A program made the translations under genes and the position numbers. A stretch of 64,000 nucleotides of DNA from Thermonema lapsum. GTDB lineage: Bacteria; Bacteroidota; Bacteroidia; Cytophagales; Thermonemataceae. The DNA lies in NCBI RefSeq assembly GCF_011761635.1, contig NZ_JAASRN010000001.1, positions 827,846 to 891,845 of the forward strand, given 5' to 3'. Within the stretch, counting starts at the first letter, position 1; every line of letters begins with the position of its first letter. Of the stretch, positions 29,705 through 38,101 are shown piece after piece. The notes under the pieces were generated by a model. That model saw nothing but the letters and a program-made list of their open reading frames with translations, was not told the origin of the DNA and ran no database searches.

Positions 29705-29736
29705 TTTGTTTTCAATCTTTTAATATCTTATCTTTG
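29705..29736 (+). promoter_or_regulatory. Promoter of dnaN
   Basis: TTTG at 29705-29708 and TATCTTTG at 29729-29736 are separated by exactly 20 bp, a full match to the Bacteroidota consensus. The dnaN start is 46 bp downstream. Confidence 0.8.
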
Positions 29737-29782
29737 CTGCACTGAATAGGTTCCATTAAATTATGCGCAAACCGTCATTAGT

Positions 29783-30907
29783 ATGAAATTCACCATATCA
29801 ACCGGAGCACTTCATAAAAAATTGTCTGCCATATCGGGCGTTATCAGCAACAACCCGATAGTGCCTATTTTGGAAAATTTTCTTCTAAAAATTGAAAACG
29901 GACAGCTTACTGCCATTGCCTCTGACCTGCAAACCACTATGATGACCTCCCTGCCTGTAGAGGTGGACGAAGAGGGCAGCGTGGCAGTCCCTGCCAAAAT
30001 ATTGATGGATACGCTCAAAAGCCTGCCCGAGCAGCCGATAACTATCAGCGTGGACTTGGAGAGTTTCGTCACTGAAATTCATTCTGCTAACGGACACTAC
30101 AAGCTGGCAGGTGAAAATGCACTGGATTTTCCCAGCATACCTACGCCGCAGTCGGGCACCGAGATTTTTATTCCTGCCGACGTTTTAGCCGAAGCCATCA
30201 GCAATACCATTTTTGCAGTAAGCAACGACGAGCTGCGCCCTGCCATGAATGGCATTTTCATAGAGCTGAAAGGCAATCACGTGAATTTTGTGGCAACCGA
30301 TGGCAACCGCCTCATCCGCTACCGCCGCAACGACATCAACACACCCATAGAAAGTGCTTTTATTGTACCCAAGAAAGCTTTGAATCTGCTAAAAGGCGCG
30401 TTACCTAACGACAAGACCGAAGTAGCCATTACTTTTACACCCCATAATGCCTTCTTCTCCTTCAACAATACCCGGACGGTTTGCCGCCTGATAGAAGAGC
30501 GCTTCCCCGAATATGAAAACGCCATTCCTCAAAACAATGATAAGATACTGATAGTCAACCGTCAGGAAATACTCAACTCTTTGAAGCGCTTGGATATTTA
30601 CGCCAACAAAGCCACACATTTGGTGCGCTTCAAGCTTGGAGGGAGCCGCTTGGAAATTTTGGCAGAAGACATCGACTTCTCCAATGAAGCCAGCGAAACC
30701 ATCGATTGCCAATATGAGGGCGAAGCCATGGAAATCGGCTTTAACGCCCGCTATTTGATAGAGATGCTGAGTGCCATTGCTACCGAAGAGGTAAAAATTA
30801 CTCTGTCGGGGTCGAATCGCGCAGGTATCATTATGCCGGCGGAACAGTCGCAAGAAGAAGACATCCTGATGCTGCTCATGCCTATTATGCTAAGTAATTA
30901 TGTATAA
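29783..30907 (+). CDS. dnaN: DNA polymerase III beta subunit (sliding clamp)
   Basis: The 374-residue protein forms the ring that tethers polymerase III to DNA. It has the three-fold repeated clamp fold, with hallmarks NNPIVPILENFLL near the N-terminus, FVATDGNRLIRYR in the middle and EVKITLSGSNRAGIIMP at the end. The gene stands alone with its own promoter and terminator and is not next to dnaA here. That fits many Bacteroidota, where the origin region is dispersed. Confidence 0.96.
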   Translation: MKFTISTGALHKKLSAISGVISNNPIVPILENFLLKIENGQLTAIASDLQTTMMTSLPVEVDEEGSVAVPAKILMDTLKSLPEQPITISVDLESFVTEIHSANGHYKLAGENALDFPSIPTPQSGTEIFIPADVLAEAISNTIFAVSNDELRPAMNGIFIELKGNHVNFVATDGNRLIRYRRNDINTPIESAFIVPKKALNLLKGALPNDKTEVAITFTPHNAFFSFNNTRTVCRLIEERFPEYENAIPQNNDKILIVNRQEILNSLKRLDIYANKATHLVRFKLGGSRLEILAEDIDFSNEASETIDCQYEGEAMEIGFNARYLIEMLSAIATEEVKITLSGSNRAGIIMPAEQSQEEDILMLLMPIMLSNYV

Positions 30908-30930
30908 AGAAACCAAGTGCTCCTAAAAAA

Positions 30931-30959
30931 GGGCTTCTGACAGAAGCCCTTTTTTTTTG
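30931..30959 (+). terminator. Terminator of dnaN
   Basis: GGGCTTCT (30931-30938) pairs with AGAAGCCC (30942-30949) across a 3-base loop, followed by nine T residues. Confidence 0.94.
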
Positions 30960-31084
30960 AGGAAGCAAACCTAAAAATTGTGCCTTTTCATTCTTTCCTC
31001 CTCTTCATTTCAAGTATTAGGTTGCTGAAAGTTTCCTTTCAAGGAATCACCCTCAGAATTTATAGATAACTTAAAGTAGCTCTC

Positions 31085-31140
31085 CACTGGCTTTGTGCTT
31101 CCCTGCTGTAAGAGAAAAAGCGGAGCCAGTGTTTTTTCTT
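31085..31140 (+). terminator. Orphan plus-strand terminator-like hairpin
   Basis: CACTGGCT (31085-31092) pairs with AGCCAGTG (31124-31131), with a second inner stem GCTT/AAGC, and is followed by TTTTTTCTTTT. No plus-strand gene lies between the dnaN terminator and this one, so it may end a small non-coding RNA or act as a backup terminator. Confidence 0.5.
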
Positions 31141-31187
31141 TTCTCTTCAAGCAAGTTTATCTTTTACTAAAAAATGTAATTTCAAAA

Positions 31188-31311
31188 CGACAAAAGTAGA
31201 TTTTTACACGACAAAAGCAGCAGAACACACGATAAAAGCATAAAAAGCAGCAACACATCCAAGCAAAAGCAGCAACAAACTCGACCAACGACTCACTTTA
31301 CTCGATAAAAG
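31188..31311 (+). repeat. Short repeats CGA(C/T)AAAAG, first three at 21-bp period
   Basis: CGACAAAAG occurs at 31188 and 31209 and CGATAAAAG at 31230 and 31303. The first three starts are exactly 21 bp apart. AAAAGCAGCA-type variants fill the space before the fourth. The region contains no gene. Confidence 0.5.
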
Positions 31312-31342
31312 ACAAACCGACTGCTTTTGACAGCCGGTTTGT
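31304..31342 (-). terminator. Terminator of the ThiF-like gene
   Basis: ACAAACCG (31312-31319) pairs with CGGTTTGT (31335-31342), with inner CTG/CAG pairs. On the minus strand it continues into CTTTTAT. Confidence 0.75.
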
Positions 31343-31360
31343 GAAGTCTATATCGGTCTA

Positions 31361-32104
31361 TCACACAGTAGAAAGCCAATACACTCTCGGATAGGGCTGC
31401 ACTTGTGCAGGCGAGGTAGCCAAGAGAAAAAGCAGGCGGGTAGTGAGTGCCGCCACTGCCCAACTGCCTACGGCAAGTTGCGGCGGTGAGGGCGCTTCTG
31501 GCATGGTAGCATAGCGGGCAGCCACCTCACGCAACCAAGCAGTCTGTGCCTGTGGAAGAAGCTCTTCTAACAAGTGTTGCACAAAGCGCACTTCTGCCTT
31601 TTCCGGTTGGCTCCCCACAATGTCGTCTAAGAAAGGTCCTTTGGGCGGCACCACTAACGCCAAGGCTGCCCACCCCAAGTTGTAGGGATGTATGACCGGT
31701 ATTTGGCGATGGGCGCAAACACGGTCAAACAAAAAAGGAAGGTCAGAAGTGAAATCCAAGGCGTTTACAGCCACATCTATTCCATACAGGCAATCTTCTA
31801 TATTGCGAATATCCATAAAAGCAGGCACTGCCTCCACAGCAGCCTGCGGATGAATAGCCTGCAGACGCTTGGCAAGGCTTTCGGCTTTTAATTTCCCTAC
31901 ATCTTGTTGTGTATAATTCTGGCGGTTCAGGTTGCTTATAGAGACACTATCGCCATCGACAAGCCGCAGACGCTCAAAGCCCAAACGCAAAGCACATTCT
32001 GCTATGTTGCTGCCAATGCCACAACCTGCCAAGAGGACGTGGCATTCTGCCAGGCGTTTCTGCTCTTCCGGTGTTATATAGAGGTAGTTTCTATCGTATC
32101 GCAT
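31361..32104 (-). CDS. ThiF/MoeB/HesA (E1-like) adenylyltransferase without C-terminal Cys
   Basis: The 247-residue protein has the E1-like Rossmann nucleotide-binding fold: HVLLAGCGIGSNIAECALR, then RLVDGDSVSISNLNRQ, then GIDVAVNALDF. These provide the ATP-binding Gly loop, Asp and the Arg/Gln pair. In ThiF/MoeB proteins a catalytic Cys and zinc CxxC pairs usually follow, but there is no Cys after about residue 130 here. It may therefore adenylate a carboxylate without thioester transfer. I chose ATG 32104 (MRYDRNY). An ATG six codons earlier is possible. It overlaps the acyl-synthase-like gene upstream and forms a two-gene unit with it. Confidence 0.8.
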   Translation of the reverse strand: MRYDRNYLYITPEEQKRLAECHVLLAGCGIGSNIAECALRLGFERLRLVDGDSVSISNLNRQNYTQQDVGKLKAESLAKRLQAIHPQAAVEAVPAFMDIRNIEDCLYGIDVAVNALDFTSDLPFLFDRVCAHRQIPVIHPYNLGWAALALVVPPKGPFLDDIVGSQPEKAEVRFVQHLLEELLPQAQTAWLREVAARYATMPEAPSPPQLAVGSWAVAALTTRLLFLLATSPAQVQPYPRVYWLSTV

Positions 32105-32744
32105 AGTGTTCCGATTGAGCATTCACCCAGTTTTCTAAATCATGGTGCTCTATCATCATGGGCACCGTGACAGAACCAACTATGTATTTAGCTTCGCCCA
32201 ACTCTTTGATATTCAAACCGAGTTTTTTGAGCAAGCGCAATACAGCGGCATCCACTTCTGCCACCAATACCCCCTCATGGGCTGCTACAAAACCCACTGC
32301 CCAGAAACAAAGAGCGGGCAATACGCTTTGTTTGGGCAAGGGAATGTCGTCGTGCCAAGAGGTAGCCAATCGCCCGCAGTGCCAAATGGGGCGCTTGCTT
32401 AAAGTAGCAGGGTCTATGCCAAAGTATTTCTGCAGAGGCAGTTCCAGAGAGGGGTTCCAGAGGGTAAGTTTTACACTTCCTACTGTGCGCTTGCCTATTT
32501 TAAAAAGCCAGTAGTGAGAGAAAGGATAGAAAAGTTCATCCTCTTCGAGTAGCCTGTAATAGTCTTCTTCGGCAGGCTGCCAGCCATGAAGACGGGAGTA
32601 GGTGCGTGCATACACGTCAAAAACAAAGCGTGTAAAATGCGGAAGTTCTTCATAGCACACTTCCCACACAGCAAAAGGTCCTATTTGTCCTGCCCAACGG
32701 TGTTTATTGGCTTGCCGAGTCAAAAATGCAGTTGTGTTCATCAC
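32091..32744 (-). CDS. GNAT-fold acyltransferase resembling N-acyl amino acid / autoinducer synthases
   Basis: This 217-residue protein resembles the FeeM/LuxI-type branch of the GNAT fold. A basic N-terminal region is followed by VGSVKLTLW (core strand), then IWHCGRLATSW, then a helix-rich segment with VAEVDAAVLRLLKKLGLNIKELGEAKYIVGSVTVP. The last stretch matches the D-x(n)-LLxxLG...GE.xY.xGS.xVP pattern of N-acyl amino acid synthases. It may join an acyl group to an amino compound. Its 3' end overlaps the ThiF-like gene by 14 bp, which suggests joint action. Substrate unknown. Confidence 0.65.
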   Translation of the reverse strand: MMNTTAFLTRQANKHRWAGQIGPFAVWEVCYEELPHFTRFVFDVYARTYSRLHGWQPAEEDYYRLLEEDELFYPFSHYWLFKIGKRTVGSVKLTLWNPSLELPLQKYFGIDPATLSKRPIWHCGRLATSWHDDIPLPKQSVLPALCFWAVGFVAAHEGVLVAEVDAAVLRLLKKLGLNIKELGEAKYIVGSVTVPMMIEHHDLENWVNAQSEHYAIR

Positions 32745-32958
32745 TGTATCCGATTAGTAGTTTCACATATACAGCACTACGCAACCTCCGGCGACTCGTT
32801 GAAGGGCAACGGGCAAGTCCACTATTATTGGTGCAAGGTCTTACATAAGAATGCATGCAAAGTGCACAAAAGCGACACTTTCTATACAGACAGACGCACA
32901 ACAAATAAATTGTGATATATTTTTTGTAAATTGTTATGCAATCAAATCATTAACCGTC

Positions 32959-33822
32959 ATGACCAAAATCAGAGGTAAAAAAGTGTTGGTAACCGGCGGC
33001 GCCAATGGCATCGGGCGCTTGCTGGGTGAGCGCTGCTTGAAAGAAGGAGCTGCCCACTTAGTCATCTGGGATATCAATGAGCAGCGTCTGGCTGAAACCA
33101 AAAAAGACTTTGAACAGAAAGGCTATCAAGTGAGCACCTACATCGTAGATGTATCGAAAATAGAAGAAATCAAAACGGCAGCGTCGCTTACTCTGTCGGA
33201 AGTAGGCAAAATCGACATTCTATTCAACAATGCCGGCATAGTGGTGGGTAAATTCTTCCATGAACACACCCACGAAGAAATCAGCAAAACTATTGAGGTG
33301 AATGTATTGGGAGTAATGCATGTAGCACGAGCCTTCCTACCCGATATGTTGCGAGAAAAAAGCGGTCATATTGTCAACATTGCTTCTGCTGCCGGTCTGC
33401 TGGCAAACCCCAGAATGTCGGTATATGTGGGCAGTAAATGGGCAGTATTGGGATGGTCCGAGTCGCTGCGCATAGAGATGGAAGAAGAAAAGACGGGGGT
33501 GAAAGTAACAACCGTAACGCCCAGCTACATCAAAACCGGTATGTTTGAAGGGGTAAAGCCGCCTTTGTTGGCTCCCTTGTTGGAACCAGAAGAAATTGTG
33601 GACAAAATCATCGATGCAGTCAAGGAAGACGAAATACTGGTTACGGCGCCTTGGTCGGTGCACCTGATTCCCATCTTACGCGGCTTGATGCCTACTCGTG
33701 TCTTTGACTGGATTATAGGCAAAGGCTTGGGCATTTATGAGTCAATGGCAAGCTTTGTGGGACGCCCCAAAGAAGAAGCTGTACCGGAAAAGAAAACATC
33801 AAAGATTAAGTTGGATGACTAA
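32959..33822 (+). CDS. Short-chain dehydrogenase/reductase
   Basis: This 287-residue SDR has the cofactor motif TGGANGIG (residues 12-19), the NNAG motif, the catalytic Ser in NIASAAG and the YxxxK pair in YVGSK. An acidic Asp in IWDINEQ favours NAD over NADP. A C-terminal extension with a hydrophobic stretch (LIPILRGLMPTRVFDWIIGKG) suggests membrane association, as in lipid- or retinol-type SDRs. I chose ATG 32959. The substrate is unknown. Confidence 0.9.
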   Translation: MTKIRGKKVLVTGGANGIGRLLGERCLKEGAAHLVIWDINEQRLAETKKDFEQKGYQVSTYIVDVSKIEEIKTAASLTLSEVGKIDILFNNAGIVVGKFFHEHTHEEISKTIEVNVLGVMHVARAFLPDMLREKSGHIVNIASAAGLLANPRMSVYVGSKWAVLGWSESLRIEMEEEKTGVKVTTVTPSYIKTGMFEGVKPPLLAPLLEPEEIVDKIIDAVKEDEILVTAPWSVHLIPILRGLMPTRVFDWIIGKGLGIYESMASFVGRPKEEAVPEKKTSKIKLDD

Positions 33823-34022
33823 GCTACCATAGCTTAATTATGCTGCTACTGCCTCTGCGCTGCATGTGCAAAGGCGGCTATCTTAGCAGTGCCAGCAATA
33901 CTTGTTTGCCACTGCCTGCTTGTTTTGTATGTATCTACAAGTGAACGAGCTATTCAAAAGCTTTTTTTGCTTGCCATCTATTCGTATTTTTGCCCCACAT
34001 CCATACTCAAAAAAATAAGACA

Positions 34023-34403
34023 ATGCTGAAGTCCTTTTTGTGGGTAGCACTGGGAGGTGCCGTAGGCAGCATGTTGCGTTATGGCACGGCTTTACTTTTC
34101 AAAGAGTGGCAGTGGGACCGTCTGCCCATGGCGACCCTTACCGTGAATTTACTCGGCTGCCTGTTGATTGGCGTAATTTATGGCTTGCTGAACGAAATGC
34201 CTCAGTTCCCTAAAAAATACGTGCTTCTGTTGGCAACGGGCTTTTGTGGTGGCTTCACCACCTTTTCTTCCTTTGCTTTCGAAAATGTGGAACTGCTCGA
34301 AACACAGGGCACAGCTCAAAGCTTGCTTTATATTTCCATAAGTGTTGTTGGGGGGATTGCTTCCGTGGTTGCCGGTGTGTGGATAATCCGCGAATTGGTG
34401 TAA
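34023..34403 (+). CDS. fluC: Fluoride ion channel FluC/CrcB
   Basis: The 126-residue membrane protein has four hydrophobic helices and the family motifs GGAVGSMLRYGTAL, LTVNLLGCLLIG and GFCGGFTTFSSFAFE, including the conserved Asn and the Phe box. It forms dual-topology dimers that export fluoride. I chose ATG 34023. A TATTTTTG box lies 31 bp upstream. I looked for a fluoride riboswitch in the leader and did not see one. Confidence 0.93.
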   Translation: MLKSFLWVALGGAVGSMLRYGTALLFKEWQWDRLPMATLTVNLLGCLLIGVIYGLLNEMPQFPKKYVLLLATGFCGGFTTFSSFAFENVELLETQGTAQSLLYISISVVGGIASVVAGVWIIRELV

Positions 34404-34473
34404 TTAAAAGCCTTTGTATTTCTAACAAAACACAAGCGCAGCCGACTGCTTTCAACTCCAAGAAGCTCCGCCT

Positions 34474-34569
34474 TGTCATTTCGAACGAAACGTAGGTGTA
34501 GTGATGAAGAATTTCAATCCCGCAACAACAAAACACAAAAGAGATTTCTTGCTTGCGCTCGAAATGACA
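34474..34569 (+). repeat. Palindromic-ended dispersed repeat, copy C
   Basis: The 96-bp element starts TGTCATTTCGA (34474-34484) and ends TCGAAATGACA (34559-34569), a perfect 11-bp terminal inverted repeat. The interior contains TTTCAATCCCGCAACAAC and AGAGATTTCTTGC. This is the best-preserved copy in the window and lies between fluC and the sucC terminator. Confidence 0.72.
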
Positions 34570-34680
34570 AAAAGAGAGCAATAGGTTTAAAACAAATAGC
34601 CAAAACACCTAAACCACCAAAAGAAGCAAAACCTCAAAAAAGCAAATCGAGAGCGTGGGAAAAAGGCTGTAAAACAAAAA

Positions 34681-34711
34681 AATAAAAACGGACAACCCGA
34701 AGGCTGCCCGT
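34681..34711 (-). terminator. Terminator of sucC
   Basis: ACGGACAACC (34688-34697) pairs with GGCTGCCCGT (34702-34711), including G-T pairs, around a CGAA loop (TTCG on the transcribed strand). TTTTTATTTTTTT follows on the minus strand. Confidence 0.85.
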
Positions 34712-34729
34712 CTGGGAAAATAAGCTTTT

Positions 34730-35932
34730 TTATACCAATTCGCCTTTTACTGCTTTTTGCACTTTTTCGGCAGCTTCTTGCAGTGTGATGGCAGAATATA
34801 CCTTCAAGCCCGACTCGTCGATGATTTTGGCAGCTTCTTCGGCGTTGGTGCCCTGCAAACGCACGATGATGGGCACGTTGATTTCGCCAATGTTTTTGTA
34901 AGCTTCTACTACTCCGTTGGCGACGCGGTCGCAACGCACAATACCACCAAAGATATTGATGAGAATAGCTTTCACGTTGGGGTCTTTGAGGATGATACGG
35001 AAACCGGCTTCTACGGTTTGGGCATTGGCTTTCCCTCCTACATCCAAGAAGTTGGCGGGTTCGCCTCCCGACAGCTTAATCATATCCATAGTAGCCATAG
35101 CCAAGCCGGCACCATTCACCATACAGCCCACGTTGCCATCCAGCTTCACGTAGTTCAAGCCATATTCTCCGGCTTCCACTTCGGCGGGGTCTTCTTCGGT
35201 GATGTCGCGCAGGGCAGCCAAATCAGGATGACGGAAGAGGGCGTTGTCTTCCAAGTTCACTTTGGCATCTACGGCAATCACCTTATTGTCAGAGGTTTTC
35301 AGTGCCGGGTTAATTTCCACCAAAGAAGCCTCTATGTCCACATAAGCGCGGTAAAGGTTCTTGATGAACTTCACCATTTCTTTCAGGGCATCGCCTTCCA
35401 AGCCGAGCGCAAAAGCTACTTTGCGTGCCTGAAAGTCGCGCAAGCCCACACGGGTATCGATAAATTCTTTTACGATTTTATCGGGGTGCTTTTCGGCTAC
35501 CTCTTCGATGTCCATCCCTCCTTCGGAGCTGGCGATGATAACATCTTGACCGGTAGCACGGTCTAACAAGATAGAAAGATAATATTCTTTGGGTTGGGAA
35601 GGTCCGGGATAATAGACGTCTTGGGCTACCAGCACTTTATGCACTTTCTTGCCTTCGGGACCAGTTTGGGGAGTGACCAACTGCATGCCCAATATTTTTC
35701 CGGCTACCTCTTCTACTTCGTTGATGTTTTTAGCAAGCTTCACGCCACCGCCTTTGCCGCGTCCACCGGCATGAATTTGGGCTTTAATAACAAAGATTCC
35801 AGTGCCAGTTTCTTCTTGCAACTGACGGGCAGCCTCTACGGCTTTGGCAGGGGTGTCGGCTACGATGCCTTCTTGAATGCGCACTCCATAACGCTTCAAT
35901 ATGTCTTTCGCCTGATATTCGTGAATGTTCAT
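34730..35932 (-). CDS. sucC: Succinate-CoA ligase, ADP-forming, beta subunit
   Basis: SucC is the ATP-grasp subunit that couples succinyl-CoA cleavage to nucleotide phosphorylation in the TCA cycle. The 400-residue protein starts [17 protein letters not shown] and has the ATP-grasp [20 protein letters not shown], then LVEINPAL and the C-terminal [11 protein letters not shown] and VRLQGTN motifs. No sucD is adjacent, so the alpha subunit is encoded elsewhere. It has its own promoter and terminator. Confidence 0.96.
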   Translation of the reverse strand: MNIHEYQAKDILKRYGVRIQEGIVADTPAKAVEAARQLQEETGTGIFVIKAQIHAGGRGKGGGVKLAKNINEVEEVAGKILGMQLVTPQTGPEGKKVHKVLVAQDVYYPGPSQPKEYYLSILLDRATGQDVIIASSEGGMDIEEVAEKHPDKIVKEFIDTRVGLRDFQARKVAFALGLEGDALKEMVKFIKNLYRAYVDIEASLVEINPALKTSDNKVIAVDAKVNLEDNALFRHPDLAALRDITEEDPAEVEAGEYGLNYVKLDGNVGCMVNGAGLAMATMDMIKLSGGEPANFLDVGGKANAQTVEAGFRIILKDPNVKAILINIFGGIVRCDRVANGVVEAYKNIGEINVPIIVRLQGTNAEEAAKIIDESGLKVYSAITLQEAAEKVQKAVKGELV

Positions 35933-35978
35933 GTTGTATAGACGTTTGTTGATTAAAAAAACAATTGTTTGAACGTTT

Positions 35979-36011
35979 CAAATATACAAAAACAGAAGGC
36001 TTGAAAGCAAA
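35979..36011 (-). promoter_or_regulatory. Promoter of sucC
   Basis: On the minus strand TTTG (36011-36008) and TATATTTG (35986-35979) are 21 bp apart. The -33 box lies within the T-tract of the parE terminator. Confidence 0.65.
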
Positions 36012-36032
36012 AAAAGATGCCCGAAGGCATCT
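36009..36032 (-). terminator. Terminator of parE
   Basis: AGATGCC (36015-36021) pairs with GGCATCT (36026-36032) around a TTCG tetraloop on the transcribed strand, followed by a run of T. Confidence 0.9.
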
Positions 36033-36038
36033 GCATTT

Positions 36039-37937
36039 TTAGGCTTCCAGCGCCACACGCTCTGCCAAGCGTGGGTCGAGGGTGTCTGTTTCTATGCGCA
36101 AGTTGTTGATAATAAAATTCTGACGCTCAGAGGTATTGCTACCCATATAATAAGAAAGCAGTTTTTCTATGTTGGTGTGCTCTTGCAGGATGACAGGCTC
36201 GAGGCGCATGTCTTCACCTATGAACTGCTTGAATTCCTCGGGTGATATTTCGCCTAACCCTTTGAATCGCGTGATTTCAACTCCTTTGCCCAGCTTCTCT
36301 ACCGCCTGCACTTTCTCTTGCTCGGAATAACAATAGATGGTTTGCTTTTTGTTGCGCACGCGGAAGAGCGGGGTCTCCAAAATATACACATGCCCATGAC
36401 GCACCAAGTCGGGATAAAAGCGCAAGAAGAAGGTAAGCAGCAACAGACGGATGTGCATGCCGTCGGTATCGGCATCGGTGGCAATCACCACACGATTGTA
36501 ACGCAAGCCTTCAAGCCCTTCATCCAATCCCAAAGCATGATGCAGCAAGTTCAGCTCTTCGTTTTCATAGACTACCTTTTTGCTGGCATTCCAGCAGTTG
36601 AGCGGCTTGCCACGCAATGAAAATACGGCTTGCGTGCGCACATCGCGCGCTTTGGTCATGGAACCGCTGGCAGAGTCTCCCTCTGTAATAAAGATGGTGG
36701 TTTCGAAGCGTTCTTCTTTGTTGCTGTCGTTGAAGTGAATGCGGCAATCGCGCAGTTTGCTGTTGTGTAGGCTGGCTTTTTTCACTCTTTCTTTTGCCAG
36801 TTTGCGGATGCCTGCAATCTCATTCCTTTCTTTTTCCGACTGCTGAATGCGCTTAAGCAGTGCCTCGGCGGTTTCGGGGTGCTGGTGTAGGTAGTTGTCG
36901 AGCTCCTTTTTTACAAAGTCATTCACAAATGCCCGGATGGTTGGACTTTTCGGGTCGGGCGAGAGGTTGGTAGACCCCAGTTTGGTTTTGGTTTGCGACT
37001 CGAATATAGGCTCTTGCACGCGTATGCTGATAGCTGCCACAATAGAAGCTCGTATGTCGGTAGTGTCGAAGTCTTTTTTATAAAACTCGCGCACGGTCTT
37101 TACTATAGCTTCGCGGAATGCCTGTTGATGGGTACCTCCCTGCGAAGTGTACTGCCCGTTTACGAAAGAGTAATAATCTTCGCCATATTGCGAGCCATGA
37201 GTCATCGCTATTTCTATGTCTTTGCCTTTCAAGTGAATGATAGGATAGCGTATTTCCTCTTCATTCACTTTGCGACGTAGCAGGTCCAGCAAGCCGTCTT
37301 GAGATACGAATTTTTTACCGTTAAACGTCAGCGTCAAGCCTGCGTTCAGGAAAGCATAATTCCACAACAGGTTTTCAACAAACTGTGGAATGAATTTAAA
37401 GTGCTTGAAAATGGTGTCGTCGGGCTCAAAGACAACCAAAGTACCGTCGGGTTCAGTGCAAGGCTTTAAGGGATGGTCTTTGACCAACACGCCCCGCTCA
37501 AACTCGGCAATTTTGGTTTTGCCTTCTCGGATAGACTGCACCATAAAGTAAGAAGAGAGGGCATTCACGGCTTTGGTACCCACGCCGTTCAAGCCTATGG
37601 ATTTTTGAAATGCTTCGGAATCGTATTTTGCGCCTGTATTTATCTTTGACACACAGTCTATCACCTTGCCCAAAGGGATACCACGCCCATAATCACGCAC
37701 GCTCACCCGCTTATCTTCTATGGTTACTTCTATGCAGTTGCCATATCCTTGCATGTGTTCGTCTATGGCGTTGTCTATGACTTCTTTCAACAACACATAA
37801 ATACCATCTTCTTGCGAAGAGCCGTCGCCCAGTTTGCCAATATACATACCGGGACGCAAGCGTATGTGCTCACGTGGTTCGAGCGTACGGATATTGTCTT
37901 CGGTATAAGCGTTCGGCTTTTTGTTTGTCATTGTCAT
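36039..37937 (-). CDS. parE: DNA topoisomerase IV subunit B / GyrB-type ATPase
   Basis: The 632-residue type IIA topoisomerase subunit has the GHKL ATPase motifs [19 protein letters not shown] and [15 protein letters not shown]. The transducer follows, then the TOPRIM motifs TEGDSASGS and [12 protein letters not shown]. The short length and the [10 protein letters not shown] form suit Bacteroidota ParE rather than GyrB. I chose ATG 37937. A second ATG two codons later is equally good. The parC partner is not in the window immediately upstream. Confidence 0.88.
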   Translation of the reverse strand: MTMTNKKPNAYTEDNIRTLEPREHIRLRPGMYIGKLGDGSSQEDGIYVLLKEVIDNAIDEHMQGYGNCIEVTIEDKRVSVRDYGRGIPLGKVIDCVSKINTGAKYDSEAFQKSIGLNGVGTKAVNALSSYFMVQSIREGKTKIAEFERGVLVKDHPLKPCTEPDGTLVVFEPDDTIFKHFKFIPQFVENLLWNYAFLNAGLTLTFNGKKFVSQDGLLDLLRRKVNEEEIRYPIIHLKGKDIEIAMTHGSQYGEDYYSFVNGQYTSQGGTHQQAFREAIVKTVREFYKKDFDTTDIRASIVAAISIRVQEPIFESQTKTKLGSTNLSPDPKSPTIRAFVNDFVKKELDNYLHQHPETAEALLKRIQQSEKERNEIAGIRKLAKERVKKASLHNSKLRDCRIHFNDSNKEERFETTIFITEGDSASGSMTKARDVRTQAVFSLRGKPLNCWNASKKVVYENEELNLLHHALGLDEGLEGLRYNRVVIATDADTDGMHIRLLLLTFFLRFYPDLVRHGHVYILETPLFRVRNKKQTIYCYSEQEKVQAVEKLGKGVEITRFKGLGEISPEEFKQFIGEDMRLEPVILQEHTNIEKLLSYYMGSNTSERQNFIINNLRIETDTLDPRLAERVALEA

Positions 37938-38048
37938 CTTGTTATGCTTCGTTTTCTGCAAAGGTAAAGGAAAAATCAGTTCTCTTCGTTTTTGGTATAA
38001 TACGAATTTTGGGCAAATGGGCAATGCTCCTACTCCTCAATAAACGGT

Positions 38049-38078
38049 AACGGAAGACTGAGTTTTCAGCCTTCCGTT
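38049..38078 (-). terminator. Terminator of pyc
   Basis: AACGGAAGACTGA (38049-38061) pairs with TCAGCCTTCCGTT (38066-38078) with one mismatch and a 4-base loop, followed by ACCGTTTATT on the minus strand. Confidence 0.7.
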
Positions 38079-38101
38079 TGCTGGGTGTGCTCGTTTTCGC
38101 A

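Noticed and set aside
33900-34022. Fluoride riboswitch upstream of fluC
   Set aside because: I did not see the conserved pseudoknot sequences of the crcB motif. Only a -7-like box is present.
34757-35566. Long open frame on the plus strand opposite sucC
   Set aside because: It is antisense to a complete sucC gene with its own promoter and terminator, and the translated composition is not protein-like.
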